Source: Capniomyces stellatus (lineage: Eukaryota > Kickxellomycota > Harpellomycetes > Harpellales > Legeriomycetaceae). Taken from it: a DNA stretch of 64,000 nt. Location of the stretch: the NCBI GenBank assembly GCA_001661515.1, contig LUVW01000020.1, positions 124,001-188,000 of the forward strand, written 5' to 3'. The notes beneath the pieces were generated by a model. The model was not told the origin of the DNA and ran no database searches. It saw only the letters and a list, made by a program, of their open reading frames with translations. The position numbers and the translations under genes were made by a program. The number at the start of each line of letters is the position of its first letter. Position 1 is the stretch's first letter. Positions 32,849 to 44,815 of the stretch are shown piece by piece.

Positions 32849-33602
32849 TTACAATCGCTTTGGTTTTGGTTTAGTTTTATTTTTTAATTGTTTTTTTAGT
32901 TGCTTTTTAATTGTTTTTTGGAATCCACACCTGCTTAATCGATTGTTGGGGTTCCTAATCAAAACACTGAAGACTTTAGGAGCTCGTATTTTTTTTAACG
33001 AAAAAAACACGTTGGTTGAGCATACCGAGGCCATTGGAATATAACATAGATGCTAATGAGGGGAGGGGGATAGTGATAATATAATGGCTCGGACTTTTCT
33101 TGCAATAAAATAACAAAAGTAATAATGGCACTCAAATTTAAAGCGCCTACTCAAATCGAGAATTGTTGGCCACGCCCAATCAGCTCTTATTTATTTTCAT
33201 TTGTAACTTGAATTATGTTAATGAATTGTTGTAAAAAAAAAAGTTTGGATTTGATGAAATTTTTTTTATATTTAGAAATTTATTGATATATTGAATTTGG
33301 TCGACCTTTTTGCCTACTATTTGATTTTCGCTAAAAACGAATAGCAATTAACAGGTATAGATCTCAAAGTTGAAAGTAAAATTAGGTGTTTTTCATTTGA
33401 TTCTCAATTCAAAAAATCAGCAAACAACAAGCGAAGGATTGCGACTCGCTAATATATGCACTTGGATCTTTAAGCAGTTTCCATTTTTTTTTCTTCTTTC
33501 AAGTCAAAACTCGACCAAAAGAATTTAGTTCAAAATTTCAATAAAAAAGAAAAGGATTTAGCTCAAACCCCAAATAAACAAACAACCTATATACTACCCA
33601 AG
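32849..33602. other. Intergenic region between NUDCD1 and RPC53
   Basis: AT-rich flank of two plus-strand genes. Repeated TTTTTAATTG strings occur near 32880-32920. No coding sequence was seen. Confidence 0.45.
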
Positions 33603-34769
33603 ATGCAGCAAGAAGATTCAACAACCAACAACAGCAGAACAGGTAAAAGTAACGAAAATGACGCTCAAAAGGTAAAGAAAGAAGCAACAGATTCATCTAC
33701 ATACTCTATAACACATCGACTAACATCAATCAAAGCCAACCCAACCACCACCCTTGGTGGTGCACAAAAATTAAGGTTTGCCCCTAAAGCCCCTGTACGA
33801 AGGGTGAAACAAGAGCAGACCTCATCTTTGCTAAGTAGAGATTCAAATACCGAGAGTCCTGGGGCAGGAAGGGGTAGAGGTCGTGGTAGAGGGCGGGGGG
33901 CTGATAGAGGTTCTAGAGGAGGGCGTGGAGGTAGAGGCGGGTTTCAAAATAGACTTGTAGAGAATGTTTCTGGTCCATTTGCTATGGGGCCTGCCTCAAT
34001 AAGCGCTACAAGCGGTTCCAAACGCAGAGTTGCGATAGAGGCTGGCGAAAGTAGCGGTGTTTCTTGGATGGGGAGTTCAAATAAACCGACAGCAGACCAC
34101 CGCTCTTCAAAGACAGAAAGCACGGCAGAGGACGAATTGGATCAGGAGCTATTTGGAAGCGACGAGGACGATGAGATAACAGGCGACGAGAAGGCTCGAA
34201 TGGCACCTGTTGTGCTACTTACCGATCAGAATGTAGAGTCTTCAACAGACATTGACGTAAGACCCAAAGCCGAGACAGGATTATACCAGGAAGAAGAAAA
34301 CGATAACTTTGACAAGGCGCGTTCCATATTTGAGACTTCAAAAGAAAAAAATGAAATATTCATTATCCAGCTTCCGGAAGATATGCCCGAATTCGAACAC
34401 CAAACAGAGTCCAAACTGGACTTTAAAATTGAACAAAGTAAAAATATGGATGTTGATCTGACGGCTTCTGAAGATAAAAAGCCAAACTTGGAGGAGCTGG
34501 AAAAGGCCGACTCGTCAAGCTCACAAAAATCTGTGGCGTCTGCTCCTGAGGGCCAGATTGGTCAAATATTAGTACACAAATCCGGCAAAGTAGTGCTAGA
34601 CATGGGCGGTATTAAGATGCAGTTAGCCCCAGGAATCGAGTGCCAGTTTGCACAGCAGCTGGTCGCGCTTGATGTAGAAGGCAAACAGCTTTTCTCTCTT
34701 GGTGGGGTTAAAAACAAAGTGATATCCACTCCTGACATAGAATATCTTTTATCAGACTTGAGTTTATAG
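33603..34769 (+). CDS. RPC53: RNA polymerase III subunit Rpc53/RPC4
   Basis: An intronless 388-residue frame. The N-terminal 150 residues are basic and disordered, with LGGAQKLRFAPKAPVRR and an RG-rich block (GRGRGRGRGRGADRGSRGG, about residues 90-115) that could bind RNA or be arginine-methylated. An acidic centre follows. The last 85 residues form the conserved RPC4 domain: GQIGQILVHKSGKVVLDMGG, then CQFAQQLVALD and SLGGVKNKVISTPDIEYLL. Rpc53 pairs with Rpc37 in the TFIIF-like heterodimer of Pol III and acts in termination and reinitiation on tRNA and 5S genes, in the nucleus. The start is the first ATG. Length is near that of yeast Rpc53. Confidence 0.92.
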   Translation: MQQEDSTTNNSRTGKSNENDAQKVKKEATDSSTYSITHRLTSIKANPTTTLGGAQKLRFAPKAPVRRVKQEQTSSLLSRDSNTESPGAGRGRGRGRGRGADRGSRGGRGGRGGFQNRLVENVSGPFAMGPASISATSGSKRRVAIEAGESSGVSWMGSSNKPTADHRSSKTESTAEDELDQELFGSDEDDEITGDEKARMAPVVLLTDQNVESSTDIDVRPKAETGLYQEEENDNFDKARSIFETSKEKNEIFIIQLPEDMPEFEHQTESKLDFKIEQSKNMDVDLTASEDKKPNLEELEKADSSSSQKSVASAPEGQIGQILVHKSGKVVLDMGGIKMQLAPGIECQFAQQLVALDVEGKQLFSLGGVKNKVISTPDIEYLLSDLSL

Positions 34770-35295
34770 CAATTTGTTGCCACTATTGTTAGTCGATTTT
34801 AGACCAATAAACTTCCATATTATTGTACTGTGATGTCAAACCGAATGAATAGTTGGTTACTAAAGCATCGGACAAGCGACACCGTATCAGCACTAAATCA
34901 CACATTCTTTTGGTTGAAACTTATATGGACGCAATAACTTTGACACTATCTTTTGGGCCTCAATTTGTTCCAAGTGCCATTGTATTTCAAACATACGATC
35001 GGCGGCCGTGAATTGATTTGACGTTATAAATACACATCTTTGTTGAAATAAGTAAAATTTACTATTTATATTTCCAAGTTTACAACTGGAGCCAAACGAA
35101 GCTTTGGCAAACCATTAAATCAGCTGATCAAAAGTGTAGAAAAGTGAGAAAAGTGAGAAAAGTGAGAAAAGTGAGAAAAGTGAGAAAAGTGAGAAAAGTG
35201 AGAAAAGTGAGAAAAGTGAGAAAAGTGAGAAAAGTGAGAAAAGTGAAAAATGAAAAATTTAGATGTTGTTGAGTAAATAGAGGGAAAATAGTATA
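34770..35295. other. Convergent 3' region between RPC53 and cytochrome P450
   Basis: This holds both 3' ends. Apart from the 9-bp tandem repeat listed separately I see nothing in it. A minus-strand frame here that reads His-Phe-Ser repeats is only the translation of that repeat. Confidence 0.5.
35141..35246. repeat. 9-bp minisatellite GTGAGAAAA, about 12 copies
   Basis: GTGAGAAAA is repeated head to tail about twelve times with virtually no sequence change until the last unit, which degenerates to GTGAAAAA. It begins about 50 bases beyond the P450 stop codon (minus strand) and so probably lies in the P450 3' UTR or terminator. The unit is a multiple of three and purine-only apart from one T. 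Confidence 0.95.
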
Positions 35296-37239
35296 TTAGT
35301 TTGCCAAGTTGTGTCTTATGACCAGATTGCAATCCTGGACTGGGTTTATAGGATTTCTTGTAGCCAGCGTTTTGTCTTCAAACAACAAAGGCTCGTTGTT
35401 TCTTTTTGGGTCAAGAGTGTTGGGCAAGTATTTTGAGTCGCTAGGCAGCTCCAGGTCATAGTCTCGAACTAAGTTTGGAATAATTGTTAGAATCTCCATC
35501 CACGCCAAGTTTTTCCCAGGGCAGACCCTAACACCAAACGAAAATCCCAAAACATCCTTTTGTCTCAACTCGCCTTCAGTTCCCATGAATCTGTCTGGAT
35601 TGAATGAGTTTGGATTGTCCCAAACTGATTCGTCTTTATGTGCACCATCAATAAATGCCCCTATATTAACATTTGATGGAATATACACACCGTCTATTTC
35701 CACGTCACTTCCGTTTAGCTCTCTTGGCAACTCTCCTCCTACAACCGACACAAACCGAATACTCTCGTAGATTGTAGCAATTGTATACGAAAGTTTCTTG
35801 CGGGCCTCTTTGAAGTGTATCAAGTGCGACCTGTCCGGAAATTCCGTTCTAACCTCATGAACCACGCGTTTGTATATGTCAGGGTACAGCAGATAGAACT
35901 GCATCAGCCATGTCAATGTGACGCTTGTTGTGTCAATGCCAGCAGCAAGCATAAGAAACATTTCTGAAATCAGCTCAGACTCGGATAGTTTCTCTCCGTC
36001 GCTGTTTCTGGCATCAACAAGTATTTGCAAAATGTCAGACCTAACAGCCTTCTTATCATTCGCAATCAATTCATGCCGTTCAGCTACTGCCTGAGCCGTA
36101 TATTTGTAAATCATATCTCTGTTCTCAAAGTCTTTTTCAAGCCCAATAGGAAGATATCTTGCAAATGGGACGCTTCCTAGCTATTTTATAGATATCAGAA
36201 GTAAGTTTAAATAAAAATACGGTAATAAGTGGTGCATAGCCCCTCTAGAAACAGGTCAAAAATATTACCAATACACCAAGCTTCATAAACGAGTCGATCC
36301 ATTCAATCACAGGGTGCCCGCCGTTTTTAATAGCATCAAACGATTTCCCATAAGTTAAAACCCCGGTAATGTCAGTTGTCAAGTTGTGAAAATAGCTGTG
36401 GTAGTTTACTTTGGCTACCCCGCCACCATTGCTGATATCAGCGTCTAGTCTCTCCTTCAAGCTAACAATTCCAGCATTTTCTACCAGATCTTCGATCTCT
36501 ACCAGCCCATTAATGGTGAACACAGCTCCTATCTGGCGTCTCTAAAAACATCCATTTAACACAAATAGCTTTGAGTGCCGTTACTAGCACCATAAATATC
36601 ATCTCTTTTTATATCTATTCTATTAATCTTTGATATACCCACTCACTCTCATTCTGTTAAACGTTTCACTCCTTGTTGAAAACGTATTCTCATGCACCAA
36701 ATCGTTGACGTAAAGCTTGGATTTACGATACCTGTAGCTAGAAAGTATCCGTTTGACTCCTTTGTTGCTTGAAATCATCACAGAGTTAGGACCTATGGCG
36801 TAAGCGTTGGTATATTCGTATGTACAATTGTTAAACTCTGAGTTTGCTCTTTTTTTAATTTTTTTTTAAATTTTTGATATTCTGCACATCAGCACTTGCC
36901 TAATCTGGCCACGCCGCCATACTTGAGCCTTATGTCGTTGCAAAAACGCGTTACATTGCCGCTAATTAGAGCCTTGTAGTATGGTACAGCAGTAAACCGC
37001 GCCCACCATGGTCCAGGTATATGTTTCAGGCTGTCAAACAAGTACGCCGAAATTATCTTTTTGGTGTATACACATAAAATACAGAGTTATGTCGTTATTT
37101 TGTAGTTCGAACAAATATTTGCTGCTATATTTTTGATTGTTTATGAAATGATTCTTACTTTAATAACAGCTAACGAGGCAAGAGTGGTAATTACTACCTG
37201 TTTAGTGTCAAATCCCTTTGCTAGATCCGTAATAGCCAT
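35296..37239 (-). CDS. Cytochrome P450, five exons
   Basis: Exons 37239-37159, 37056-36900, 36792-36647, 36541-36269 and 36180-35296 give 513 residues; phases 0, 1, 0, 0 close exactly. An N-terminal membrane anchor (VVITTLASLAVIK) is followed by the Pro-rich hinge HIPGPWWARF. Later come RRRQIGAVFT, the I-helix AAGIDTTS (about 299-305), the ExxR motif in YESIR (about 358-361) and the heme site FSFGVRVCPGKNLAW with Cys 439. It is a class II ER monooxygenase of the fungal CYP type; the substrate cannot be told. The second intron (36899-36793) has a GC donor (G|GCAAGT); it is supported because the join restores ARLGPNSVMISSNK, expected in this family. The acceptor before exon 2 (AAAAAG) is weak, so that boundary is the least certain. 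A purine minisatellite follows the stop codon. Confidence 0.9.
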
Positions 37240-38353
37240 TATTTAAGTTGCTCTGCACGAATAAGCTGTACCTTTGCCTATTTTTACTTATCGGGTTTCT
37301 CCTTTGCTTGAGTGTTGTTCAAAATGTATAGCTCTTTAACTAACAAACTCTGGTTATGAGATAAAAATTAGAAATCCAACTTCAGTAATATAAACTTGAT
37401 ATCCAGTTGTGCTTTTTCTTTTTTTTTTATTGAAATCAGTTGTGCTTTTTCGTTCCTGCTTTTCGGTATCTATCTTTTGTTTTTTTAAATCAGGACAGCA
37501 AGTATTCCAGGTAATTACTGTGTCGAACATTGTGATTGGCTAAACAATTTGCGGAACGTATTACCATTATCACCTGTTAGTTTGTTTTTTTTTTGTCAAC
37601 AGTTACACAGTTAACTCGTTATTTTGTTCATTGAGTATATGTTGTTTTCCTAGTAACTGCTGTACCATATTTGCATCCCAGTCGTTAAAGCTGTCTACGA
37701 TCAAACCACCAGTATTAATGCACAGTTGAGTCTAGTTGACTTTTTTTCCTGCTTCTACTGATAAGCATTTCTTCGACGTTTGCTTCTCAACCCTACATCT
37801 CCCTATATATGTTGATATTGAGCTGGTGGTGCCTATAGTCTTGTATTATATTCCATACTCTCAGTTTATCTATAGTCGCTTGCTCCACATGCATGTTATA
37901 ATATAGATTTGTGGTTTGTACGGCGTCTTTATTTCTCTATATCTCCAGTATGGACCTAGCTTTAGCGACTTTTCCGTTTCGATTTCCTAGGCTTGCTGTT
38001 TTCACGGTCAATTACCTTTTATTATAAATTGGCTCTAATTATCGTTCCTTCAATATTATTGTTGTTTTGACTTGAACTTTTTTTTTTTGGTTTTTCTTTG
38101 CAAATATTTCGAATAAGGAAAATTAACACAAAGTGTTGGCAAAAAGGACTTCATACAGCACGAACAAGCTAATTATACGCGGTCTATCTTTGTATTCTAA
38201 ATAAACCCATCCTTGGCAAAAATCCAGAGTCTGGCCTTTTAAGCACCTCACTTTTCCGTTTTGTACAATTACTTTTTGCATATAAACCTACCCAATTTAC
38301 TAGCACTTTGCCACCATTTTAAAACTGTTTCGACATTTGCTTTGTCTTTTGCT
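37240..38353. other. Divergent promoter region between P450 and VPS25
   Basis: About 1.1 kb of AT-rich DNA between divergent start codons. It has several T runs (for example near 37585 and 38080). I found no open frame of interest and no RNA gene. Confidence 0.45.
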
Positions 38354-39560
38354 ATGAGTTCCTTTGAGTACCCAAAGATTCACGATTTCCCTCCGTTTTT
38401 CACGTAAGCAAATTTAAACGTACCGCTATAAAGAAACCAAACCACACACGCTTTTTAGGATTGTTTAAAAGAGAGACAGTATAATATTAAGTTGTCAATA
38501 TATATTCGTTTGCTTGATAAAAAAAAGGAAACAGCCTGTGTCGGAGACAGGAAAAAACCAGCTGAGGTTATGGTCCGAATTGGTTCTTGGATACTATAAG
38601 CATTACAATAAATTCACGCTAAATGTTCAAGAAGGACTTGAAATGGAACTCTTTAACAATAAGAAAATCAACAGTAAGCACTAAGTTGTTCTGACTTTTC
38701 TATTTTTATTTTTATTTTCTTTTGCGTTCACCATTTATCAAGTATCAGAGGAACAGGTGCATATGACTGTGTTCACTATTTACAGCCTCCTTTTTTTAGT
38801 CGCCTCATTTATTTGGAAAATAAATAAATTGCTTATTTAGGGGCTGTTCAATTGAGCTTTCTGTTGGAGATATTAGACTACATGTGTAATGAAGGTATGG
38901 TGACGACTATTTTAAACTAAAATGACATATCCCTGTAGTAGTAGCTTTAATGTGTATCTTGATACTGCGTAGGCATTGCGGAATGGAACACCGAATTTGA
39001 GAGAAAAACACAATGCTACATATACTGGAGAAAGCCTGATGAGTGGGCTAGGGTTATTTACGAGACGGTAATTTTTACAGTTTAATATTTACTGAAGTAG
39101 CACTCTTGGTTGATAGCCAATTTCAATCCCTTGGTACGGCTGAGCTGACAACTAAACCCATATTTAATCCATAGATTACTGAGCGTGGAATAACCAACTC
39201 CGTTGTGACTTTGTATGAATTAAGCAATGGCGACGACTTTTCAGACACTGGTAATTTACTTTTGCATTTGCGTTGCCTTTGTATATAGTTTGGAACGTAT
39301 CCCGCCGAACATTGACTATGCTGTTTTATTTTACTTTGTTCTGTTTTCTATTATTGCATTAACCATTAATGTATTGATCCGTTCGGTACAGACAAACCAA
39401 GCTATTTACGCTATTTTATTTTGTTTTTAAATTTTAATTAGACTTTGTAGGTTTAGACCCATATATCATGAGAAAGTCCTTAAACGTGTTGAAGGCACAG
39501 GGAAAAGTAAAGTTGTTTACGGGGTCTGACCCTTCAGAGGTTGGAGTGAAGTTTTATTGA
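38354..39560 (+). CDS. VPS25: ESCRT-II subunit Vps25, six exons
   Basis: None of the exons is long. Exons 38354-38403, 38528-38673, 38841-38894, 38973-39067, 39175-39250 and 39442-39560 join with phases 2, 1, 1, 0, 1 to 179 residues, close to human VPS25 (176). The start reads MSSFEYPKIHDFPPFFTKQP, matching the family opening with its PPF motif. Then come LWSELVLGYYKHYNKFTLN, ELFNNKKINR, YWRKPDEWARVIYE, TNSVVTLYELSNGDDF and an end GVKFY. These are the two winged-helix domains of Vps25, two copies of which form the ends of the Y-shaped ESCRT-II and recruit Vps20 on endosomes during multivesicular-body sorting. Introns are about 78-191 bases, GT-AG. Confidence 0.95.
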
Positions 39561-40497
39561 TTACAGCCCCTGATTAGTTTAGGTTTTAGTTTTGTTTTTA
39601 CACACCTGTCCCTTTTTTTTTTTTTTGGTTCTAATAGATCTTTTATGAGTATATTTGCTGGGGATTTAATGTATAGATAGTCAACACAATGCAAGCTTAA
39701 TAAATATTTACTTTGTTAAATCAGAATGGCTGGCTTCGACTTATAAACAACATATTGGCCTTTTGCGCCGCTTAGTAAAAGATTGAATAAACAATCAGAC
39801 CTCAATTATACATGGCATGAAAGGAAACTCTACCTGGACTGCCTTGGGAGAGGATTGAACTCTTAGTAATAGCTCTGGTTTACTAGTATAACAAGACTAT
39901 TGATGCGTTGGTGCTAAGTTAAACCTGACTGACCTTGGTAGAATTCCAAAGTTTACATTTAAAAACTTTTCGGCTAATCAATTATCTCAACGGGTTTACA
40001 CTTCATCAAATGATGTTAAACAAGAAAGGTGAGCTTTAACTTAGTTATAGCTCATCATTGGGCCACAATTCGATTAGTTTATCTATTTTTCATCGAATAA
40101 ATAAATGTCAGTTCGGCTAATTGGTTACTCGGATTATTTGCCATCTCGGAACAGTGATGACCACCATTTCCAATCATATATGATATATTCAAACTGGGCT
40201 TTAATAGTTGATATGATTCGCAGACATGAGTGATATTAACTAACCATGCAGCAATTTAAGAGCCACTTGCATTAATAAATAATGATTAACTATAAATCAC
40301 TCACCGAGTTTCGGCCTAAACGAGACGATTTCAGAAAGAAAAAAAAGCACTTAAACACCCACTAAACCTAACGAACTTGTAATTCAAAAGTAGGGTGTGG
40401 TTTCTGTCTTCGTTAACTTAATAGATTTGTAACGTGCTTGTTATTCTGAACAAAAGTAAATAAACAAGTATTCACCGAACGCTGAGAGTAAGATAGT
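39561..40497. other. Intergenic region between VPS25 and glucosidase I
   Basis: This holds the VPS25 3' flank and the glucosidase I promoter. AT-rich. A tRNA-like string near 39840-39960 was considered and rejected. No other feature was seen. Confidence 0.45.
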
Positions 40498-43400
40498 ATG
40501 TTTACAGCACGACTTTCGCCAGCGCTTATGCTTTTGCTCGCTTTGGCATTCTCAGGAACTGCTAGGAGTTTAAACTCGGAAGAGACACCCGAATACAAGG
40601 AGAACAATGTGGCCCTTGATAGCAGCGAAGAGGCTACAGTTATATCGGAATCAAAAAAAAACAAGTTGGAGAAACAGATTTACAACCAATTCGAGTGGGG
40701 AACGTATAGACCTAATTTGTACTTTGGGTTGAGGCCCACAATTGAAGATTCATCAATGATTGGGATGGCTTGGTTTGGTCATGAAGAGATTGATGGCTAC
40801 CACAGTAAGCATTCAAATAAGCAATCAAAGGAAAAAAAATGCTTTTGTTTTGTTGGAATCAACTTGGGGAAAGAGGGAGGAGAGAGAGAGAGAGAGGGGG
40901 GGGTTGAGTTGGATTATGTACTGGTTCTGGCGCTAATGCTGCTGGTTTGAATTATGAGAGCTGTACTTAATACACGGCTTTCTTTTGATTGTAGGTATGA
41001 GACACAGTTGTGAAATGCATAACGGAGTGGATAGCTATGAGTACAGCAGACATGATGGAAAGACTTTTGGCGAACAGATAATCAGAGACAAAAAGTTTAA
41101 GATGGACATAAAAACATCGTTTTTGAAAATAGGCAAGTAAAACCGGGTCTATAAGTCGCTTCCCTTACTCTAGAAAGCTGACATTATTGGATTTAGAATT
41201 CGCGTATCTGAACGCTTGTACTTTTGTGTTTTTGTGTACTTTTGTGTGTTTGTGCTTACATATTACTGAATTTTTTTTGTTGATAGACGATGAATGGGTT
41301 ACGCGTATCGAGGGAGAGACCAAGATTAGAGGTAAGAACTTCAGTGCTGTTAGATTTTAAAAGGAACAGGATTTGATCGACTTTACGCATAAAATGTGTG
41401 GCTATTAAGTGTAGTTTTATGAACTTTTAATATTTTTGGTTATTAGTTGAAGGCAAGGATAGTGCCTCATTGATTTTATACTTCAGTGCAGGTAAAGAAG
41501 GGTATTATGAGCTTGCCGAGGATGCTGAAAAGGTTTGTAGATCACACTCAGCCCTAGTATTTTAAATTTATAAGCCTTTACTGGAATAACAGTGCGGTAT
41601 AGATATAATCATTCGGGCTAAAACCGTTGGAAACTGTATGATGTAAACCTGAATAGACTGCGGACACATCTGGATTGATCGAAATTCTAGGAAAAGACGT
41701 GAAGTTGGGGGAATACAAACTAAAAATTGAAGCAGGCAAGTGAAGAAATATCCCATGTACTTGAATATGTACCAACGCTTGTATTTGTATATCATATTAT
41801 GCACTATATTGCATCTTTTTGAAGAACCAAGCCAATCAATAACCAGTATGTTTGTTGTAACTAGATAAGGGTAACAAGCTGGTTGAGTTAACCCCTGTGC
41901 AAAAGAGATTGGTAGGAGAGGATATGATTAAGAAGTACGATATCTATGCGACAACCACCAACTACACTGCATTGTGGCAGTCTAAAGGTAACTCGCCAAT
42001 GTATATTTAAATGACAATCAGCGTTGATATATACTAGTGCTGTACTTTTACGTGTATTAAACGGATGGCTTGAACTTGTATCCACACGAAATTAAATAAA
42101 TTTATGGGGTTAGAAATCATCATGGAGGCTTTGGGCAGAACTGTAAGTGAGAAAATATCCAAGCTCGCAGTGAAAATTACACAGCAAGATATGTACCGCA
42201 TTCACCCTGCCTCGATATTCCAATTTCCCAGAAGGCCGAAAAGCGTATCAAACAAATCCAACTTTATCGCAGTGATTTTAAACGTCCAAGGAAAGTTCAA
42301 ATTCGATCTGAGGTTTGAAAAAGAAAAAAGTAAAACCAATGTTAAAGGTAAGATTATAAACCATGATAGCGATTTGTTTTTTTGTTTTTGTTTTTGTTTT
42401 TCTTATTACTGTTTTTTATAGCTGGCTATACGTTGATTGGTTTTGGTTTATGGAATATTACTTAAGACCAGAAACCATTTGGAGTTACTACAATAACCAC
42501 TAAGATTTATTAAAATAACCACTAAACACTAAACACTAAAACGTAGCCAAGGATATTGCATCGCTGCTCCAAGTGAAACGTGATGAATTCGACAAGAAGT
42601 TTGAAACGAGATTTGGGTTAAAGTCAAAAGGGTTTAGCAATAAGAAAATCAAGATGGCCAAGTCAGCGCTTAGTAGTTTGATGGGTGGGATTGGGCAAGT
42701 GTTTTCGCTTTACTTTATCCTTTTGATTATTGTACCATGTTGTATATTGTAGAGAACTGAAGGCTTGAGTGGGATGTGGCTAACTGGACTTGTTATGTAT
42801 ATACATTTGTTTACATAGGTTCTTTGATGGCGAGGAGATTATTGGAGACGCTTTAAAAGAGGTTGATGTTTATGATGAATCCGGAAATCTCAACAGAAAA
42901 GACGACTCTGTTGATGGTAAGGTAAACCGCGGAGTTAATGATGAAGATGACGACGATGATGACGATGACGAGTTTGATGACAAGGCACCACCAAAGAATG
43001 GCAAGGACAATAACACAGCCGAGGAAAAGTCACTAAAGTCGTCTAAACCAAAAGTTCTTCTTACAGCAACACCAAGCAGACCAACTTTTCCAAGAGGATT
43101 TTTGTGGGATGAAGGGTTCCATCAATTGCTTATTGGCGAGTTTGACACAGATCTGAGTATGAAAATGATCAACAGTTGGCTGGACACTATGGAGAGCAGT
43201 GGGTGGATCTCGCGCGAAAAAATCCTGGGTCAAGAGGCCAGAAGTAAAGTAAGAAGCTCCCTTTTGCAGGATTTATAAATATAAAAAATAATCATCCACG
43301 ATCGAACAGTCAAGTTATTGATGGATGTGGTCATTGTACAGCTTGTAACTACTATTAAACACGCTTGTACAAAAAAAAATGGGGGAAAAAAATAGGTTCC

Positions 43401-44815
43401 AAAAGAGTTCCAAATCCAGCGGCCAAATATTGCTAACCCACCGGTAATGTTCTTGGCTGTTCAGTCGTACCTGAACAGACTCAAGCTGCAAATTGAAAAG
43501 CAAAAAGGAGGCGGTAATAAGAATAAGATGAAGCTGGGCTTGGACTACGATTCGGCTGGCCAAGGCGACAACATAATTGACCAAGAAGATTTGAACTTGG
43601 GCGTTTACCTGGACAATGCAGCGTCTTTAGGCGTGTCACAGCTGAAAAACTTTTATGACAAGCTAAAGATAAACTACGAGTGGTACAAGAAATCACAAGC
43701 TGGAAACAAATTCAAGTATGAGGATTTCAACATACTAGGCGATTACCTTTACAGGTGGAGAGGATGTACACTCAACCACAACCTGGCTTCTGGCCTTGAT
43801 GATTACCCAAGACCCCAGCCAAATGCTGATCAGCTGCATTTGGACTTGCTTAGTTGGATTTCTTTTATGGCAAAGACCTTGGCAAATATTTCAGAGTTCC
43901 TGCACCTGAAGGATGAAAGTCTCGCCTTCAATAGCGAGTATAGTCAAATGGTTAAAAATCTTGACTCTCTGCATTACAGCAAGGAGAACAAAATGTATTG
44001 CGATTTGACCATGAATAAAGACGGTAATTATCAGTATTCAATTGCTTTTATTGCTCTATCAACTCGTATTCGATTGTTTTTATTGTTTTATCGACTTTTA
44101 TTCAATTTTTTTTATTATTACTCGGCTATTCTTATCCCTGTAATATTTTCAGACTTCCATCACTGTGATTTACGTTTTCATTTTCACACCCGTTTACCTT
44201 TATTGCCATTTCCAACATATAGACGAGCCCGAGCATGTTTGCCACAAGGGATATTTGAGTCTATTCCCTATGATACTAGGGTTGGTAGACCACGACTCTG
44301 AAAAGTTTAGCGAAACCCTGGACCTGATTAGCGATGAGAATATCTTGTGGTCCGATTATGGTCTGCGTTCACTCTCCAAGTCCGACAAATTCTTTTCCAA
44401 GGACGAGAACTACTGGCGTGGTCCTATTTGGATCAACATCAATTATCTGGTCCTATCCTCGCTCCATAATAACTACATTAATAAGCCGGGAAAATCCCAA
44501 GAAAGAGCTTCTAAAATCTACACTGATTTAAGAAAAAATATCATTGACAACGTCTACGAGGTAAGTACTTTATTTATCTGCCTTCGTTTCTTTACTAAAT
44601 TTATTCTTTTCCACATTTGTCTTTATATACATATATATATATATATATACACCCAAACAACTATTTAACCCACATTTACATGATCTTATTAGAATTATGA
44701 CAAGACTGGAAATCTTTGGGAGCAGTACAGTCCTAAAACGGGCAAAGGCCAAAAGAATCATCCATTCACTGGCTGGACATCGCTTATCACCCTTATTATG
44801 GCCGAGAAATATTAA
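40498..44815 (+). CDS. CWH41: ER mannosyl-oligosaccharide glucosidase I (GH63), twelve exons
   Basis: Exons 40498-40804, 40995-41132, 41287-41331, 41447-41532, 41657-41735, 41865-41987, 42114-42347, 42547-42694, 42819-43248, 43396-44023, 44223-44560 and 44693-44815 close in frame to 892 residues. A hydrophobic signal ([16 protein letters not shown]) opens the protein. GH63 landmarks are [67 protein letters not shown] and [15 protein letters not shown]. The enzyme trims the terminal alpha-1,2-glucose from Glc3Man9GlcNAc2 just after N-glycan transfer. Three introns (after exons 2, 5 and 8) use a GC donor in the context G|GCAAGT; nearby GT alternatives give stops. A highly acidic insert of about 60 residues (about 545-605, with [15 protein letters not shown]) sits just before the [10 protein letters not shown] motif, which is unusual for the family. 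Confidence 0.94.

Noticed and set aside
38741..38756. Possible microexon (TATCAGAGGAACAG region) in VPS25 intron 2
   Set aside because: Joining exon 38528-38673 directly to 38841-38894 restores the conserved INR-A-Q-L-S-F sequence in frame; the microexon would break phase.
39227..39430. 67-codon plus-strand frame
   Set aside because: It begins in exon 5 of VPS25 in another frame and runs through its intron.
39840..39960. tRNA-like string on the minus strand (GAGTTCAATCCTC with a matching loop)
   Set aside because: No anticodon stem of five pairs and no acceptor stem partner could be found; only the T-arm resembles a tRNA.
41133..41145. Alternative GT donor (GTAAAA) for glucosidase I intron 2
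   Set aside because: Joining from this site to the next exon gives an immediate stop; the GC donor keeps frame and conserved residues.
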